Shown here: one piece after another, positions 24,710 to 34,193 of the stretch | Position numbering within the stretch: position 1 is the first letter of the stretch | How the letters are laid out: each line of letters opens with the position of its first letter | Assembly (NCBI GenBank): GCA_963662965.1 | Contig: OY759970.1 | Location: forward strand, 2,790,001-2,854,000 | DNA from: DTWD01 sp963662965 | Lineage (GTDB): Bacteria; Acidobacteriota; Vicinamibacteria; Vicinamibacterales; UBA8438 | Length of the DNA stretch: 64,000 nucleotides | Direction: 5' to 3' | The notes under the pieces: model-generated | Told to the model about the DNA's origin: nothing | Databases searched by the model: none | What the model saw: only the letters and a program-made list of their open reading frames with translations | Translations under genes and position numbers: made by a program

Positions 24710-27700
24710 GAACTCTGCGTGACCTTCTTGAGATAGGTCACTGCCGGTCGGGTGTTCAAGACGCCGAGGGCGTGGTATCCGCGGTCACTACCCGAGAGCT
24801 GGGCGACGCGGCTGTTCGGGTCGTTGAGGTCGCCGAAGACGATCGCCTGCGCCGGGCAGGTCTGCGCGCACGCCGGCGTGACGTCACCGTCCCGCACGGG
24901 ACGCTCCTCGTCGCGTGCGTGGTCCTTGCCCTCGACGATGCGCTGCACACAGAACGTGCACTTCTCCATGACGCCCGCGCTGCGGGCCGTGACATCCGGG
25001 TTGAGCTGCAGGTTGAGCGGCTCGTGGAACTCCGCCTCGAACCAGTTGAAGCGTCGGACCTTGTAGGGACAGTTATTCGCGCAGTAGCGCGTTCCGACAC
25101 AGCGGTTATAGACCTGCGCGTTGAGCCCCTCGTCGGTGTGGTAGGTGGCGAACACCGGGCAGACCGACTCACACGGGGCGTGGTCGCAGTGCTGGCACAA
25201 CATCGGCAGGAACTTGGTGTCGACCCGCCCGGGCGTCGCCCCGGCGGTGTCGACGTGCTCAGTGAACCGTTCGATCCGTATCCACGACATCGTCCGGCCG
25301 CGCAGCATTCGGTCGGCGCCCATTACGGGGATGTTGTTCTCGGCGTAGCATGCGGCCACACAGGCGTTGCAGCCGTTGCAGGCGTCGAGATCGATCGCCA
25401 TGCCCCAGCGGTGGTCGGGATGCTCGTGATCCGGATACAGGCTGAAAGGGTGCTCTTCGGGATGCACGTCGCCGGCGGCGAGCGCCGCCAGGGACACCGA
25501 CTGCGCGAGGTCGCGGCCCTCCTGGTCGAAATGGCGCTGGAGCCGTGGGATCGGCCGACGCACGTCGCGTGGCGTCGCGTCGATCTTTGTCCCCGCCCAC
25601 CGGACGCCCCCCGCCGTCGCCTCCGGCGCAGGGTCGAGCAGCGCCATCGGATTCACCCCGCGTCCGCTTGCATAGCGACCGAAGTCCGAGTGTCCCTGAC
25701 CGATCGGGATGGCGACGACGCCGTCGCGCAGATGCGGGTTGATGATGACGGTCGCGTCGAGCGACCCGTGGTCCGATTCGAGCGAGACGAGCTGCCCGTC
25801 CTCGGCGCCGAGGGACGTGGCGGTGGCGGGGGTCATCTCCGCCCAGCTCCCCCATGTCGCCTTGAGCATCGGGTCCGGGATCTCCTGCAGCCACGGACGA
25901 TTCGCGCCTCGGCCGTCGTAGAAGTGCAGCGACGGATAGGCCACCAGTGTGAGCGCACGTCCGCTGTCGCTCCCAGCGCCGAGCGCCGCGAGCGAGAGGT
26001 CGCCGAGACTGCCGCTCAATTCAATCGGGGCAGCGGGAGTCTCAGCGGCGGCGTCGGTCCAGATGCCGCCGTTCCGCAGCGCGTCGGCCCAGAAGTTCTC
26101 GAACGCTTCCGGGTCGGGTTCAGCCGCGTCGACCGCATCCGCCGCATCCGCGTCGTTCTCGGATGGCGGCTGCAGACCGCGCCAGGCCTCGCGGAGCACG
26201 TCGTAGAAGTCGCCGCCAGGGAAGGGCACCGACACATCGCTCGCGTCGTCTTTCGCGGCGCCCGCGTCGGGCGCGGATGCGGGAGCCGAGGCGCGTCCGG
26301 TGTCGAGCAGGAGGTCGCCGATATGTCGGGTATCGAACAGCGGCCGCATCGTCGGCTGCATCAAGCCATGTGTGCCATGCCCGGCCCGGTGGTCGCCCCA
26401 CGCCTCGAGCGGCGTATGCGTCGGCAGGATCGCATCGGCGTGTGACGTCGTCTCGTCGGGATAGCTCGACGTCGAGACGACGAGCGGCACCGCGTCCAGC
26501 GCCGAGCCAAAGTCGGCCGCCGCGGGCAGGGTGAACATCGGATTCACCTGGTGCAAGATCAGCACCTCGATTTCACCGGCACGCATGGCGTCCCTCAGCT
26601 CGAGCATCTCCGCATAGCTGCTGACGCCGTCCCACACGCCGTCCGTTCCAAACTGGACGGTGGTGCCGACGTTGCCCGCCACGTAGTTGAGGAGCGCGAC
26701 GGCGACCTGCGTCTCGGTGGCATCGGTCCCCGACACCGCGACGCCACCTCCGACGGCGAGCGTCCGGCCGGGGCCGACGCTCGTGTCGGAAAACGCCCGG
26801 GCCAGCTCGACGATGCGCGCCGCCGGAATCCCAGTTCGCGCGGCGACCGCGTCGGCCGAGTTGTCGCCGACCACGGCGACGATGCGGTCGAGCGCGTCGT
26901 TGTTGTCAGAGATTCCCTCGGCCTGCACGCGCTGCTCCGACACGATGGTGTGCACCATCGCCGTGGCCACCAGGCCTTCGGTGCCGGGCTCGAGGTTGAT
27001 CCACTCGTCGGCGTTCGAGGCGGTCATCGACAAGCGCGACTCGAGGTGGACGAATCGCGCCTTCTGGTTGTCCCGGACGCGGCGTGCGTCCGCATGCGCG
27101 TGGGTGTGCGCGACCGTCGACAGCCACGTCTCCAGAAAATCGGCCCCGAACGACAGCACGAGGTCGGCTCGACTGAAGTCGTGATGGGGGACCGCCGGCC
27201 GGTCGAACACGAGACGATTCGCTTCACGAATCGCCTCATAGGCGAACGCTTCGTAGCGAAGTCGGCGCGCACCACCGACCGCGGATGCCCATTGGTCGAC
27301 CAACCCGTCCAGAGTGCCGCTCAGGAGCGGGGTGACGATGGCAATGCGGTCGCCTCGGCCGGCCGCTCGCAGCGCGGCGATCCGGTCGACGACCGGTTGC
27401 TGCGCTTCGTCCCACGACGCTGCCTCAAAGACACGCTGCCCGGCGGCGGCGTTGGTCGTGCGACGCACCTGAGGACCGCGGAACCGGTCGGGGTTGTACA
27501 GCCCCTGCAAGGCGGCTTGCCCGCGGACGCAGAGCGTTCCGTGATTGTACGGATGCGAGGGATTCCCCTCGATCTTGATCGATCGGCCCTCACGCGTGCG
27601 TACCAGCGTTCCGCAGCCGCTCGGGCATTCGCCGCAGACGCTCGCGTACCATGTCGCGACGCCCGGGACAACATCCTCGGGCGGCACGACGTACGGGATG

Positions 27701-27825
27701 ATCTTCTCCGGCGGGACGGGGGAGCAGGCAGTAATGGCGGCCGCCGGTCCCGCGCTGCCCAGGACCTTGAGGAACGTGCGCCGGCCGACCGTTTCCGTCA
27801 GCCCGAGTAGGGAGGTGTCGTTCAT
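24706..27825 (-). CDS. actB: alternative complex III subunit ActB (molybdopterin-like plus iron-sulfur domains)
   Basis: A 1039-residue exported subunit. The twin-arginine signal RRTFLKVLGSAGPAAAITAC is near residue 15. Residues to about 740 match the molybdopterin-oxidoreductase fold, with a start CGECPSGCGTLVRTREGRS; in ActB this domain is known to lack the cofactor. The C-terminal iron-sulfur part has CNGCNACVAACYAENNIPV, CQHCDHAPCESVCPV, CVGTRYCANNCPYKVRR and CTFCVQRIVEG with CAQTCPAQAI, enough for one [3Fe-4S] and three [4Fe-4S] clusters. It is fused in one gene, as is usual for ActB. It lies ten bases after actA. Confidence 0.94.
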   Translation of the reverse strand: MNDTSLLGLTETVGRRTFLKVLGSAGPAAAITACSPVPPEKIIPYVVPPEDVVPGVATWYASVCGECPSGCGTLVRTREGRSIKIEGNPSHPYNHGTLCVRGQAALQGLYNPDRFRGPQVRRTTNAAAGQRVFEAASWDEAQQPVVDRIAALRAAGRGDRIAIVTPLLSGTLDGLVDQWASAVGGARRLRYEAFAYEAIREANRLVFDRPAVPHHDFSRADLVLSFGADFLETWLSTVAHTHAHADARRVRDNQKARFVHLESRLSMTASNADEWINLEPGTEGLVATAMVHTIVSEQRVQAEGISDNNDALDRIVAVVGDNSADAVAARTGIPAARIVELARAFSDTSVGPGRTLAVGGGVAVSGTDATETQVAVALLNYVAGNVGTTVQFGTDGVWDGVSSYAEMLELRDAMRAGEIEVLILHQVNPMFTLPAAADFGSALDAVPLVVSTSSYPDETTSHADAILPTHTPLEAWGDHRAGHGTHGLMQPTMRPLFDTRHIGDLLLDTGRASAPASAPDAGAAKDDASDVSVPFPGGDFYDVLREAWRGLQPPSENDADAADAVDAAEPDPEAFENFWADALRNGGIWTDAAAETPAAPIELSGSLGDLSLAALGAGSDSGRALTLVAYPSLHFYDGRGANRPWLQEIPDPMLKATWGSWAEMTPATATSLGAEDGQLVSLESDHGSLDATVIINPHLRDGVVAIPIGQGHSDFGRYASGRGVNPMALLDPAPEATAGGVRWAGTKIDATPRDVRRPIPRLQRHFDQEGRDLAQSVSLAALAAGDVHPEEHPFSLYPDHEHPDHRWGMAIDLDACNGCNACVAACYAENNIPVMGADRMLRGRTMSWIRIERFTEHVDTAGATPGRVDTKFLPMLCQHCDHAPCESVCPVFATYHTDEGLNAQVYNRCVGTRYCANNCPYKVRRFNWFEAEFHEPLNLQLNPDVTARSAGVMEKCTFCVQRIVEGKDHARDEERPVRDGDVTPACAQTCPAQAIVFGDLNDPNSRVAQLSGSDRGYHALGVLNTRPAVTYLKKVTQSS

Positions 27826-27835
27826 GATTCGAGTT

Positions 27836-28420
27836 TCAGTAATGGCAGACTAAGCAATCTCTCGATGCCTCACTTTCCTCGTGACAGTCGAGGCACCAGC
27901 CCATGGACAGCGATTCCACTCGCTCGGCGATTTCCATTTGCGTCACGTTGCCGTGACAGGTTTCACAGGCGACGCCGGCGCGAACGTGCGCCTTGTGCGT
28001 AAAACGGACGAAGTCTGGCAGATCGTGAACTCGGATCCAAGGAATCGGTTCTTCGTTTTCCCAGTACTCCAGCAGCTTCTGGATTTCAGGCTGGTCGCTC
28101 AAGATCGAGCGGTGACAGCCCACACACCGCTCCACAGACGGAATGCCGGCGACCGGACCACGACGCGCGTAGGCGTGGCAGAACTCGCACTCGATCCGAT
28201 ACTGCCCGACGTGATGCGCATGGCTGAACGCGATCGGCTGGCCGGCCGGGTCGATGGCCACGCCCGGCGCTTCAAGAGGCTCGCCCGAGAGGGCGGCCTC
28301 GTCGACCGGTTCCTGAGCCACCGCCGGCGTCAGCACCACCCCCGCCGATCTGACGAGGATGATCCACAGGACGGCGATAGCCGCAAGAATCCACCGTAAT
28401 GACGGGCGCATGGACAGCAT
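27836..28420 (-). CDS. actA: alternative complex III subunit ActA, pentaheme cytochrome c
   Basis: A 194-residue periplasmic cytochrome with one N-terminal membrane anchor (WILAAIAVLWIILVRSAGVV). Five CxxCH sites are present: CEFCH, CVGCH, CETCH, CLDCH and CLVCH, the expected number for ActA. It is the first gene of the six-gene act operon, and the promoter should lie in the 131 bases shared with the divergent gene at 28552. ATG codons occur at 28420 and 28411; the first is used. Confidence 0.93.
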   Translation of the reverse strand: MLSMRPSLRWILAAIAVLWIILVRSAGVVLTPAVAQEPVDEAALSGEPLEAPGVAIDPAGQPIAFSHAHHVGQYRIECEFCHAYARRGPVAGIPSVERCVGCHRSILSDQPEIQKLLEYWENEEPIPWIRVHDLPDFVRFTHKAHVRAGVACETCHGNVTQMEIAERVESLSMGWCLDCHEESEASRDCLVCHY

Positions 28421-28551
28421 CTGGTTCGGGAGTACGCGACGCCGAGCGGGTAACGAACCGCGCGTATTTTATTGTCCAGCCGGTGCCTTTGCAAAACGTT
28501 TAGAAAACCGGCTCCGCGAAGCCTGGTATCGTTAAGGCAGTACACGCCATC

Positions 28552-29259
28552 TTGACCGCTGTCGACGTCTACCTCGTTCCGGTTGGTTCCACTCGATACG
28601 AGCTCTACTGCGAGTCTGCGGAGGTCGATGACCTGGAGCCGACGGGTGAGGCCCAGGGCGGTGGGATCTATGCCCGGTTCCGCCGCATGATGGCGGAAGC
28701 ACTGGAATCTCGCCGGGCGCGACGGCTCGCGGCGTTTCCGGCCGACCCCCGCGTGCAACAGCCGTGGCCGGTTCGGCTGCGCAATTTCGTCATCGGACGA
28801 GTCGCGGAAGCGTTCGTGGAATGGCGCTTGCTCTGGCATCTGCGAAGACAGTCCGACGCCGAGCTGGTGCATCCCGATGACATCGAGGCTGCCCGCGCGC
28901 TCGCGGTGGCGCGAACCGGCCTCCAACGTGATGCGGATCGCCATCGTCGGCGTCTCATTGCCTCGGCGCTTGCCGGCGCCGTGCTGGGACCGCTGCTCTT
29001 CGTCGTGCCGGGACCAAATCTCGTGGCGTACTACTTCTGGTTCCTCGCCGTCGGACACCTGCTCGCCTGGCGCGGTGCGAAGCACGGCATCGGGGGGGTG
29101 AAGTGGCGGACACGCGCCAGCGCCCCGCTGGTGGACCTCCGCGGGATCCTGGAGCTCGATCCCGACGCGCGCGCCACACACGTGCGCGATGTCGAATCCG
29201 TTCTGGAGCTGGAGCACCTCGCCGCGTTCGTCGAGCGCATGGTGGTTCGGTTTCGCTGA
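28552..29259 (+). CDS. membrane protein, mitochondrial K+/H+ exchange-related (Mit_KHE1-like) family
   Basis: A 235-residue protein from a TTG start. It opens VDVYLVPVGSTRYELYCESA, has a basic helical middle (RRARRLAAFPADPRVQQPWP), and a hydrophobic pair of segments SALAGAVLGPLLFVVPGPNL and VAYYFWFLAVGHLLAWRGAK. This resembles a bacterial branch of the mitochondrial K+/H+ exchange-related family, recalled from memory. The biochemical role in bacteria is not established. It is divergent from the act operon and followed closely by an outer-membrane protein gene. Confidence 0.6.
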   Translation: MTAVDVYLVPVGSTRYELYCESAEVDDLEPTGEAQGGGIYARFRRMMAEALESRRARRLAAFPADPRVQQPWPVRLRNFVIGRVAEAFVEWRLLWHLRRQSDAELVHPDDIEAARALAVARTGLQRDADRHRRRLIASALAGAVLGPLLFVVPGPNLVAYYFWFLAVGHLLAWRGAKHGIGGVKWRTRASAPLVDLRGILELDPDARATHVRDVESVLELEHLAAFVERMVVRFR

Positions 29260-29284
29260 TCGCCGAGTGTTATACTGCGCCGCT

Positions 29285-30139
29285 TTGATCGTCCCTTCTC
29301 CCGCCGTCGGTTTCCGCACGGCCTTCGTCGCGGCGGCCGTCCGCCTCGGCTTCGGCCTCGGCTTCTGCTACATGGCGTTCGCACCCCCGGCGTCGGCGCA
29401 GGTGATCGGCGGTCCGCGCCCGACACCCATCTCCGAACCGGCGTTGGGGTTCCTGACCCGCTTCGACGCGCATCTGAACGCCGCCGGGATATCCGGAGAT
29501 GGCGAGAGCCAATTCGAATGGGACTCCGATGTCGGCGTCGACATGGACGTGTTCGATCTCGACCTGGTGAGGGGCAACGTGTTCATCAACGTCGAGACGA
29601 TGGTGGGGGATGAGCGCCGGCCGATCGACCCGAACCAGAGTGCGTATACGTTCGATCTGTCGGTTTTCACGCGGCTGCCACGAGGTGAGGTCGGGACGAC
29701 GTTTCATCACGTCTCGCGCCACCTCGGCGATCGCGAGAACCCCGGCGCACCGTCATGGAACATGCTCGGGCTGTCGTACGGCGACCGCGTCCGTGTCGGC
29801 GCCTTCGAGCTCGAGGCCACCGGCCGGTGGCTCGGCATGATCAAACGCTCGGAGGTCGACTACGAGCAAGAGTTCAACGGCTCCTTCCGGCTCTTGCGGC
29901 CCGTGAGTGCGCGCGTCTCGATTTTGGCTGAGGTCGACGGGTCGGCGGTGCTGGTGGACGAGGCGATGTTCGGCCGGCCGATGCAGTACGGCGGCCGCGT
30001 CGAGGGGGGCGTTCGAATCGCGGGGGGTATCGGGGCCGTGGAGATGCTGATTGGCCGCGAACGCCGCATCGATCCGGATGTGTTCTCGCGAACACCGATT
30101 CGCTGGACCCGTTTCGCGTTTCGCTTCGTGGGTGATTGA
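29285..30139 (+). CDS. outer-membrane or secreted beta-barrel protein of unknown function
   Basis: A 284-residue exported protein. The TTG at 29285 is preferred because the longer frame from 29189 overlaps the previous gene. The signal peptide runs through VRLGFGLGFCYMAFAPPASA to QVIGG. The mature part has regularly alternating strands with aromatic ends (YTFDLSVFTRLPRGEVGTTF, VRVGAFELEATGRWLGMIKR, GRVEGGVRIAGGIGAVEMLI) and ends TRFAFRFVGD, as expected of an outer-membrane barrel of about twelve strands. No family name was recognised. The M16 peptidase pair begins 19 bases after it. Confidence 0.65.
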   Translation: MIVPSPAVGFRTAFVAAAVRLGFGLGFCYMAFAPPASAQVIGGPRPTPISEPALGFLTRFDAHLNAAGISGDGESQFEWDSDVGVDMDVFDLDLVRGNVFINVETMVGDERRPIDPNQSAYTFDLSVFTRLPRGEVGTTFHHVSRHLGDRENPGAPSWNMLGLSYGDRVRVGAFELEATGRWLGMIKRSEVDYEQEFNGSFRLLRPVSARVSILAEVDGSAVLVDEAMFGRPMQYGGRVEGGVRIAGGIGAVEMLIGRERRIDPDVFSRTPIRWTRFAFRFVGD

Positions 30140-30158
30140 TTAGTGCGATAATCAGCGG

Positions 30159-31508
30159 ATGCGGTCATTCGGCCTGCCCCTGGTCCTCGGCTTCGCACTT
30201 CTTGCGTCATCGGTCGTCCACACGGCGGTGCGGCCGCCGAAGTTCGACTACACCTTTACGACGCTCGATAACGGCCTGAGCGTGATCCTCTCAGAGGATC
30301 ATTCGACGCCGATCGTCCACCTCCAGCTCCACTACCACGTCGGATCAAAGAACGAGCGACCAGGTCGCACCGGTTTCGCGCACCTCTTCGAGCACTTGAT
30401 GTTCAAGGGGTCGTACAACGTCCAATCCGACGAGCACCTGAGTTTGATCTCCCGCGTCGGCGGCGACGGCAACGCCTATACCACCGAGGACACGACGGTG
30501 TTCTTCGAGACGGTGCCCGCGCACTACTTGCCGCTCATCCTGTGGCTTGAGGCCGACCGGATGGCGACGCTGCGGATCAACCAGCAGTCGCTCGACTCGG
30601 AACGCGAGGTAGTGAAGGAAGAGCGACGGTGGCGGTACGAAAACGAGCCATTCGGGCTCCTGTCCGAGCTCCTCTACGACCATGCGTTCTCGGCCCATCC
30701 GTACAAGCACACGCCGATCGGGTCGATGGCCGACTTGGAGGCAGCCGCGATCGAGGACGTCCAGGCGTTCTTCGACACCTATTACGTCCCGGAGAACGCG
30801 ACGCTGACCGTGGTCGGTGACTTCGAAACCGACTATGCCCTCCAGATGGTCGAGCATTACTTTGGTCGCGTCCCGAAGGCGACCACGCCGGTGCCACGCG
30901 ACATTCCGCGTGAGCCGCCGCCGTCCGGCGAGCGGCGGGTGACGGTCGAGGCCGACAATTGGCCGTTGCCGGCGGTGGTGGTGGCGCATCACAACACGTA
31001 CGACGGGCACCCCGACGCGTACCCGCTCCATATCCTGTCGAAGATCTTGTCCGATGGGCAGAGCGCACGGATCCATCGCCGCTTGGTGTACGAGCAACAG
31101 GTGGCCATTTCGGCCTTCGGGGCGGGTACCATCATCGAAGACCCGAACCTGTTCTATGCCGTCGCGGTCGTTCAGCCGGGACAGTCGCCGGACGCCGCGG
31201 CGGCGGCGCTGATCGCCGAGATCGACCGCGCGAAGGCCGAGCCGCCAAGCGATCAGGAAATCCAGCGCGCCAAGAACCAGTTCGCTCGTGATTATGTAAT
31301 TGGGCGGATCTCGAACTCCGACAAGGCGGCCCATCTTGCCCACGCCGCCGTCATCCACGATGACATCACGACGGCGGATGGTGAGTTCGACATCTTCATG
31401 AACGTCTCGAAGGACGACGTCCAGCGCGTGGCCCAGACGTACTTACGCGATGATAACCGGCTCGTCTTGACGATTCTGCCGCGCGGTTCGGGTCTGGGGA
31501 TCCGATGA
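30159..31508 (+). CDS. exported M16 zinc peptidase, catalytic subunit
   Basis: A 449-residue insulinase-type peptidase with a signal peptide (LPLVLGFALLASSVVHTAV). The inverted zinc motif HLFEH lies in TGFAHLFEHLMFKGS, and the distal glutamate is in SEREVVKEERRWRYEN. A second M16 domain covers the rest (VVVAHHNTYDGHPDAYPLHI and LSKILSDGQSARIHRRLVYE). It overlaps the next gene by ATGA. Active and inactive M16 subunits of this sort form heterodimeric clam-shell peptidases that degrade peptides in the periplasm. Confidence 0.92.
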   Translation: MRSFGLPLVLGFALLASSVVHTAVRPPKFDYTFTTLDNGLSVILSEDHSTPIVHLQLHYHVGSKNERPGRTGFAHLFEHLMFKGSYNVQSDEHLSLISRVGGDGNAYTTEDTTVFFETVPAHYLPLILWLEADRMATLRINQQSLDSEREVVKEERRWRYENEPFGLLSELLYDHAFSAHPYKHTPIGSMADLEAAAIEDVQAFFDTYYVPENATLTVVGDFETDYALQMVEHYFGRVPKATTPVPRDIPREPPPSGERRVTVEADNWPLPAVVVAHHNTYDGHPDAYPLHILSKILSDGQSARIHRRLVYEQQVAISAFGAGTIIEDPNLFYAVAVVQPGQSPDAAAAALIAEIDRAKAEPPSDQEIQRAKNQFARDYVIGRISNSDKAAHLAHAAVIHDDITTADGEFDIFMNVSKDDVQRVAQTYLRDDNRLVLTILPRGSGLGIR

Positions 31509-32974
31509 CATCGCGTGCCGTGCTCCTCGCGGCGCTCGGATTGGGGCTGTCGGGAGTGTGTGCGCCAGCCGCCGCGCAGCCAGCCGCATGGCCGAGAGAG
31601 GATCCCCCACCGGCACTCCTCGCCCGCGACGTCGTCTTTCCGGAGTACGAGATCCGGACGCTGGAGAACGGCCTGCGAGTCGTGTATGTCGGCCACCACG
31701 AGCAGCCGGCCGTCACCGTGCGCCTGCTGTTGCGGGCCGGCGCGTCGAACGATCCCGCGGGAAAGCCAGGGGTGGCGTCGTTCGTCGGCCAGCTTCTCGA
31801 CCAAGGCACGACGACGCGCCCGGCGCCGGCGATTGCCGGCGAGATCGACAACGTCGGCGGGGCACTCGCCGTTGGCGCCGCGAGCGACCTCAGCTTCGTC
31901 AATGTCATCGTGATGAAGGACAGCTTCGACCTGGGGCTCGACATGTTGGCCGATGTGGCGCGGCGGCCGGCGTTCGCCCCGCAGGAGATCGAGCGGCAGC
32001 GCCAGCAGGCACTCTCCAGTATCCAGGTCAGCTACGACGATCCGGCATACATCGCGACCGTCGTCTTTAATCGGCTCGTCTACGGGTTTCACCCCTACGG
32101 TATGCCGCAAAACGGCACGCCGAAATCGATCCGCGCGATCACACGTGACGACCTGGTGGCCTTTCATCGCGCCTACTACCTGCCAAACAACGCGGTCATC
32201 GCCGTCGTGGGTGACGTTACGGCCGACGAGGCGTTCGCCGGAGTCGAGCGCGCACTCGGTGACTGGGAGCGTGGCGCCGCCCCGGTGTTCAGCGCGGGGT
32301 ACGTCCCGGAGCCGACGCGGCGCTTGATCGTGGTCGACCGACCGGGGGCAGTCCAGACGACGGTGCGAGCGGGTCATGCCGCGTTGCCTCGCGCTCATCC
32401 GGATTTTCTCGCGTTCGACCTCGCGATCAAGATTCTCGGCGGCGAGGGCGGAAACCGTCTCGGCAACGTGCTCCGGACCGTGCGGTCGCTGACCTACGCG
32501 GCGTCGGCCGACCTTGCCGGGCGCCAGCTGTCCGGCGACTTTTCGGCAAAGACCGACACGCGCTCGGCGGCGACCTCAGAGGCATTGCGCCTGACGGTCG
32601 ACGAGATCGCGCGGATGGGGCGAGAGCGTGTGCACCCGCGCGAGCTGCAGGGTGCGCAGGATTACCTCGCGGGCAACTTCCCGATCACGATCGAGACGCC
32701 GAATGCGATCGCCACGCAGGTGCTCGAGGCGATTCTGTATGGGCTCGACCTCGACGAGCTCGAGACGTACCCGGAACGGATCAACGCGGTCACCGTGGAC
32801 GACATTCAGCAGGTGGCGGAGGACCATCTCCGGCCCGCCAACCTTTCCATCGTTCTCGTCGGCGATGCGTCGACGTTCGTGCGCGATCTTCCTGGTGTCG
32901 GCTTCGACCGGTTCGAAGTCATTCCGCTGGCGGAGCTCGACCTCTCGACCACCGATCTCCGTCGCGCTCGCTAG
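31505..32974 (+). CDS. exported M16-family protein, non-catalytic subunit
   Basis: A 489-residue partner of the preceding peptidase, with a signal peptide ending near AAAQPAA. At the position of the zinc motif it has ASFVGQLLDQGTTTR, with no His pair and no Glu, so it cannot bind zinc. The second domain keeps the R/Y-type substrate clamp region GGNRLGNVLRTVRSLTYAAS. This active/inactive pairing is standard for bacterial M16 heterodimers. Its TAG stop codon is the first three bases of the repeat at 32972-33030. Confidence 0.9.
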   Translation: MTSRAVLLAALGLGLSGVCAPAAAQPAAWPREDPPPALLARDVVFPEYEIRTLENGLRVVYVGHHEQPAVTVRLLLRAGASNDPAGKPGVASFVGQLLDQGTTTRPAPAIAGEIDNVGGALAVGAASDLSFVNVIVMKDSFDLGLDMLADVARRPAFAPQEIERQRQQALSSIQVSYDDPAYIATVVFNRLVYGFHPYGMPQNGTPKSIRAITRDDLVAFHRAYYLPNNAVIAVVGDVTADEAFAGVERALGDWERGAAPVFSAGYVPEPTRRLIVVDRPGAVQTTVRAGHAALPRAHPDFLAFDLAIKILGGEGGNRLGNVLRTVRSLTYAASADLAGRQLSGDFSAKTDTRSAATSEALRLTVDEIARMGRERVHPRELQGAQDYLAGNFPITIETPNAIATQVLEAILYGLDLDELETYPERINAVTVDDIQQVAEDHLRPANLSIVLVGDASTFVRDLPGVGFDRFEVIPLAELDLSTTDLRRAR

Positions 32975-33030
32975 GAGCCCGTGGATGCATCGCCGGTCGA
33001 ATGCAGCGTGACTTTCACCGCGGGCTCCTA
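32972..33030 (+). repeat. short form of the TAGGAGCCC inverted-repeat element
   Basis: TAGGAGCCCG at 32972-32981 is the reverse complement of CGGGCTCCTA at 33021-33030. Between them lie GGATGCATCGCCGGTCGAAT and GACTTTCACC, matching the minus strand of 23218-23260. In both copies the stop codon of the upstream gene lies within the element's first bases, and both are in sense orientation to that gene. Confidence 0.85.
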
Positions 33031-33044
33031 GCTCGTCGCACGAC

Positions 33045-34193
33045 TTGTCCAATATTCTGATTTCGTGCGGTGAACCGTCGGGCGACCTCTATGCGGGCGC
33101 GTTGACGCGGGCGCTCCGAGACCTCGAACCGGGGGTGCGGGTCTACGGACTCGGGGGTGACCGCCTGCGGGAGAGCGGTGGCGAGCTCGTCGGCCACTAT
33201 GAGGGGCTGGCGGCGACCGGGATCTCCGAGGCGCTCGCCGTCCTCCCTCGGTCGTACGCCGTCTACCGCCGGATCATCGCGCGCGCGCGGGCTGATCGCC
33301 CCGACGTCTTCGTGGCGGTCGACTTCCCCGAGATCAACTTCCGCCTCGCGGCCGCGCTCCGGAAGCTCGGCATTCCCATCGTCTATTACATCGGACCGCA
33401 GGTGTGGGCGTGGCGGCGGAGTCGACTCGAGACGATGCGCCGACTCGTCGATCTGGCGCTCGTGATCTTTCCGTTCGAGGCCGCGCTTTATCAAGAGGCC
33501 GGTATTCCGGTGGAGTTCGTGGGCCATCCGCTCCTCGAGCTCACGAGGCCGACGGAGAACCGCGATGTGTTTCTCGGTTCGCTGGGCCTCGCCCCGACGG
33601 TACCGACCGTCGCGTTGCTGCCGGGGAGCCGTCCGAACGAGCTTCGTGCGATCTTGCCGGATCTCACGGCCGCGGCCCGCCTGATTCGAGCGCGACTTGG
33701 CGCGGTGCAGTTCGTGTTGGCGCGAGCGCCGCACCTCGACGACGCTCTCTTTAGCTCGGTCGCCACGCTGAAACGGGAAGGCGTTCCCGTGCACATCGTG
33801 GAGGGTCGCACCGACGACGTCCTTGCGGCCGCGGACGTGGTGGTCACGGCTTCGGGCACCGCCACGGTGCAGACCGCTATCCATCGACGGCCAATGGTCA
33901 TCGTGTATCGTCTGTCGGCGGTGACGTATTGGTTGGTCAAGACCTTTTCGCACGTCGACCACGCCGGCATGGTGAATCTCATCGCGGGGGAGCAGATCGT
34001 GCCTGAGCTGTTGCAGGAGACGCTCACGGCGAGCGCAGTAGCCGCGGAGGTGGTGAAGTTTCTCACTGATTCGGCGACGACGGATCGCACCATCGAGGCG
34101 TTGACACGAGTGCGATCGAAACTGGGATCGGGAGGGGCGAGTCGGCGAACGGCAGAGCGCGTGCTGGCGGTCGCGGAAGGTGGGAATGCATAG
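33045..34193 (+). CDS. lpxB: lipid-A-disaccharide synthase
   Basis: LpxB (382 residues) joins UDP-2,3-diacylglucosamine and lipid X into the lipid A disaccharide at the inner membrane. Landmarks are the N-terminal SCGEPSGDLYAGAL, VFVAVDFPEINFRLAAAL, YYIGPQVWAWRRSR, ALLPGSRPNELRAILPDL, ASGTATVQTAIHRRPMVIVY and HVDHAGMVNLIAGEQIVPEL. The TTG start follows the repeat by 14 bases and no other start fits. No other lpx gene is in the window, so the gene stands apart from its pathway. It shows that the organism makes lipopolysaccharide. Its end overlaps the next gene by eight bases. Confidence 0.94.
   Translation: MSNILISCGEPSGDLYAGALTRALRDLEPGVRVYGLGGDRLRESGGELVGHYEGLAATGISEALAVLPRSYAVYRRIIARARADRPDVFVAVDFPEINFRLAAALRKLGIPIVYYIGPQVWAWRRSRLETMRRLVDLALVIFPFEAALYQEAGIPVEFVGHPLLELTRPTENRDVFLGSLGLAPTVPTVALLPGSRPNELRAILPDLTAAARLIRARLGAVQFVLARAPHLDDALFSSVATLKREGVPVHIVEGRTDDVLAAADVVVTASGTATVQTAIHRRPMVIVYRLSAVTYWLVKTFSHVDHAGMVNLIAGEQIVPELLQETLTASAVAAEVVKFLTDSATTDRTIEALTRVRSKLGSGGASRRTAERVLAVAEGGNA

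Noticed and set aside
28421..28551. Promoter elements between actA and the divergent gene at 28552
   Set aside because: The stretch is relatively AT-rich in part and probably contains promoters, but no -35/-10 pair with good spacing could be chosen with confidence.
30159..32974. M16 active/inactive pair as PqqF/PqqG, the PqqA-processing peptidase
   Set aside because: Both proteins have signal peptides, while PqqA is processed in the cytoplasm. Exported M16 pairs of this kind are common in acidobacteria, so the link to PQQ is not supported.
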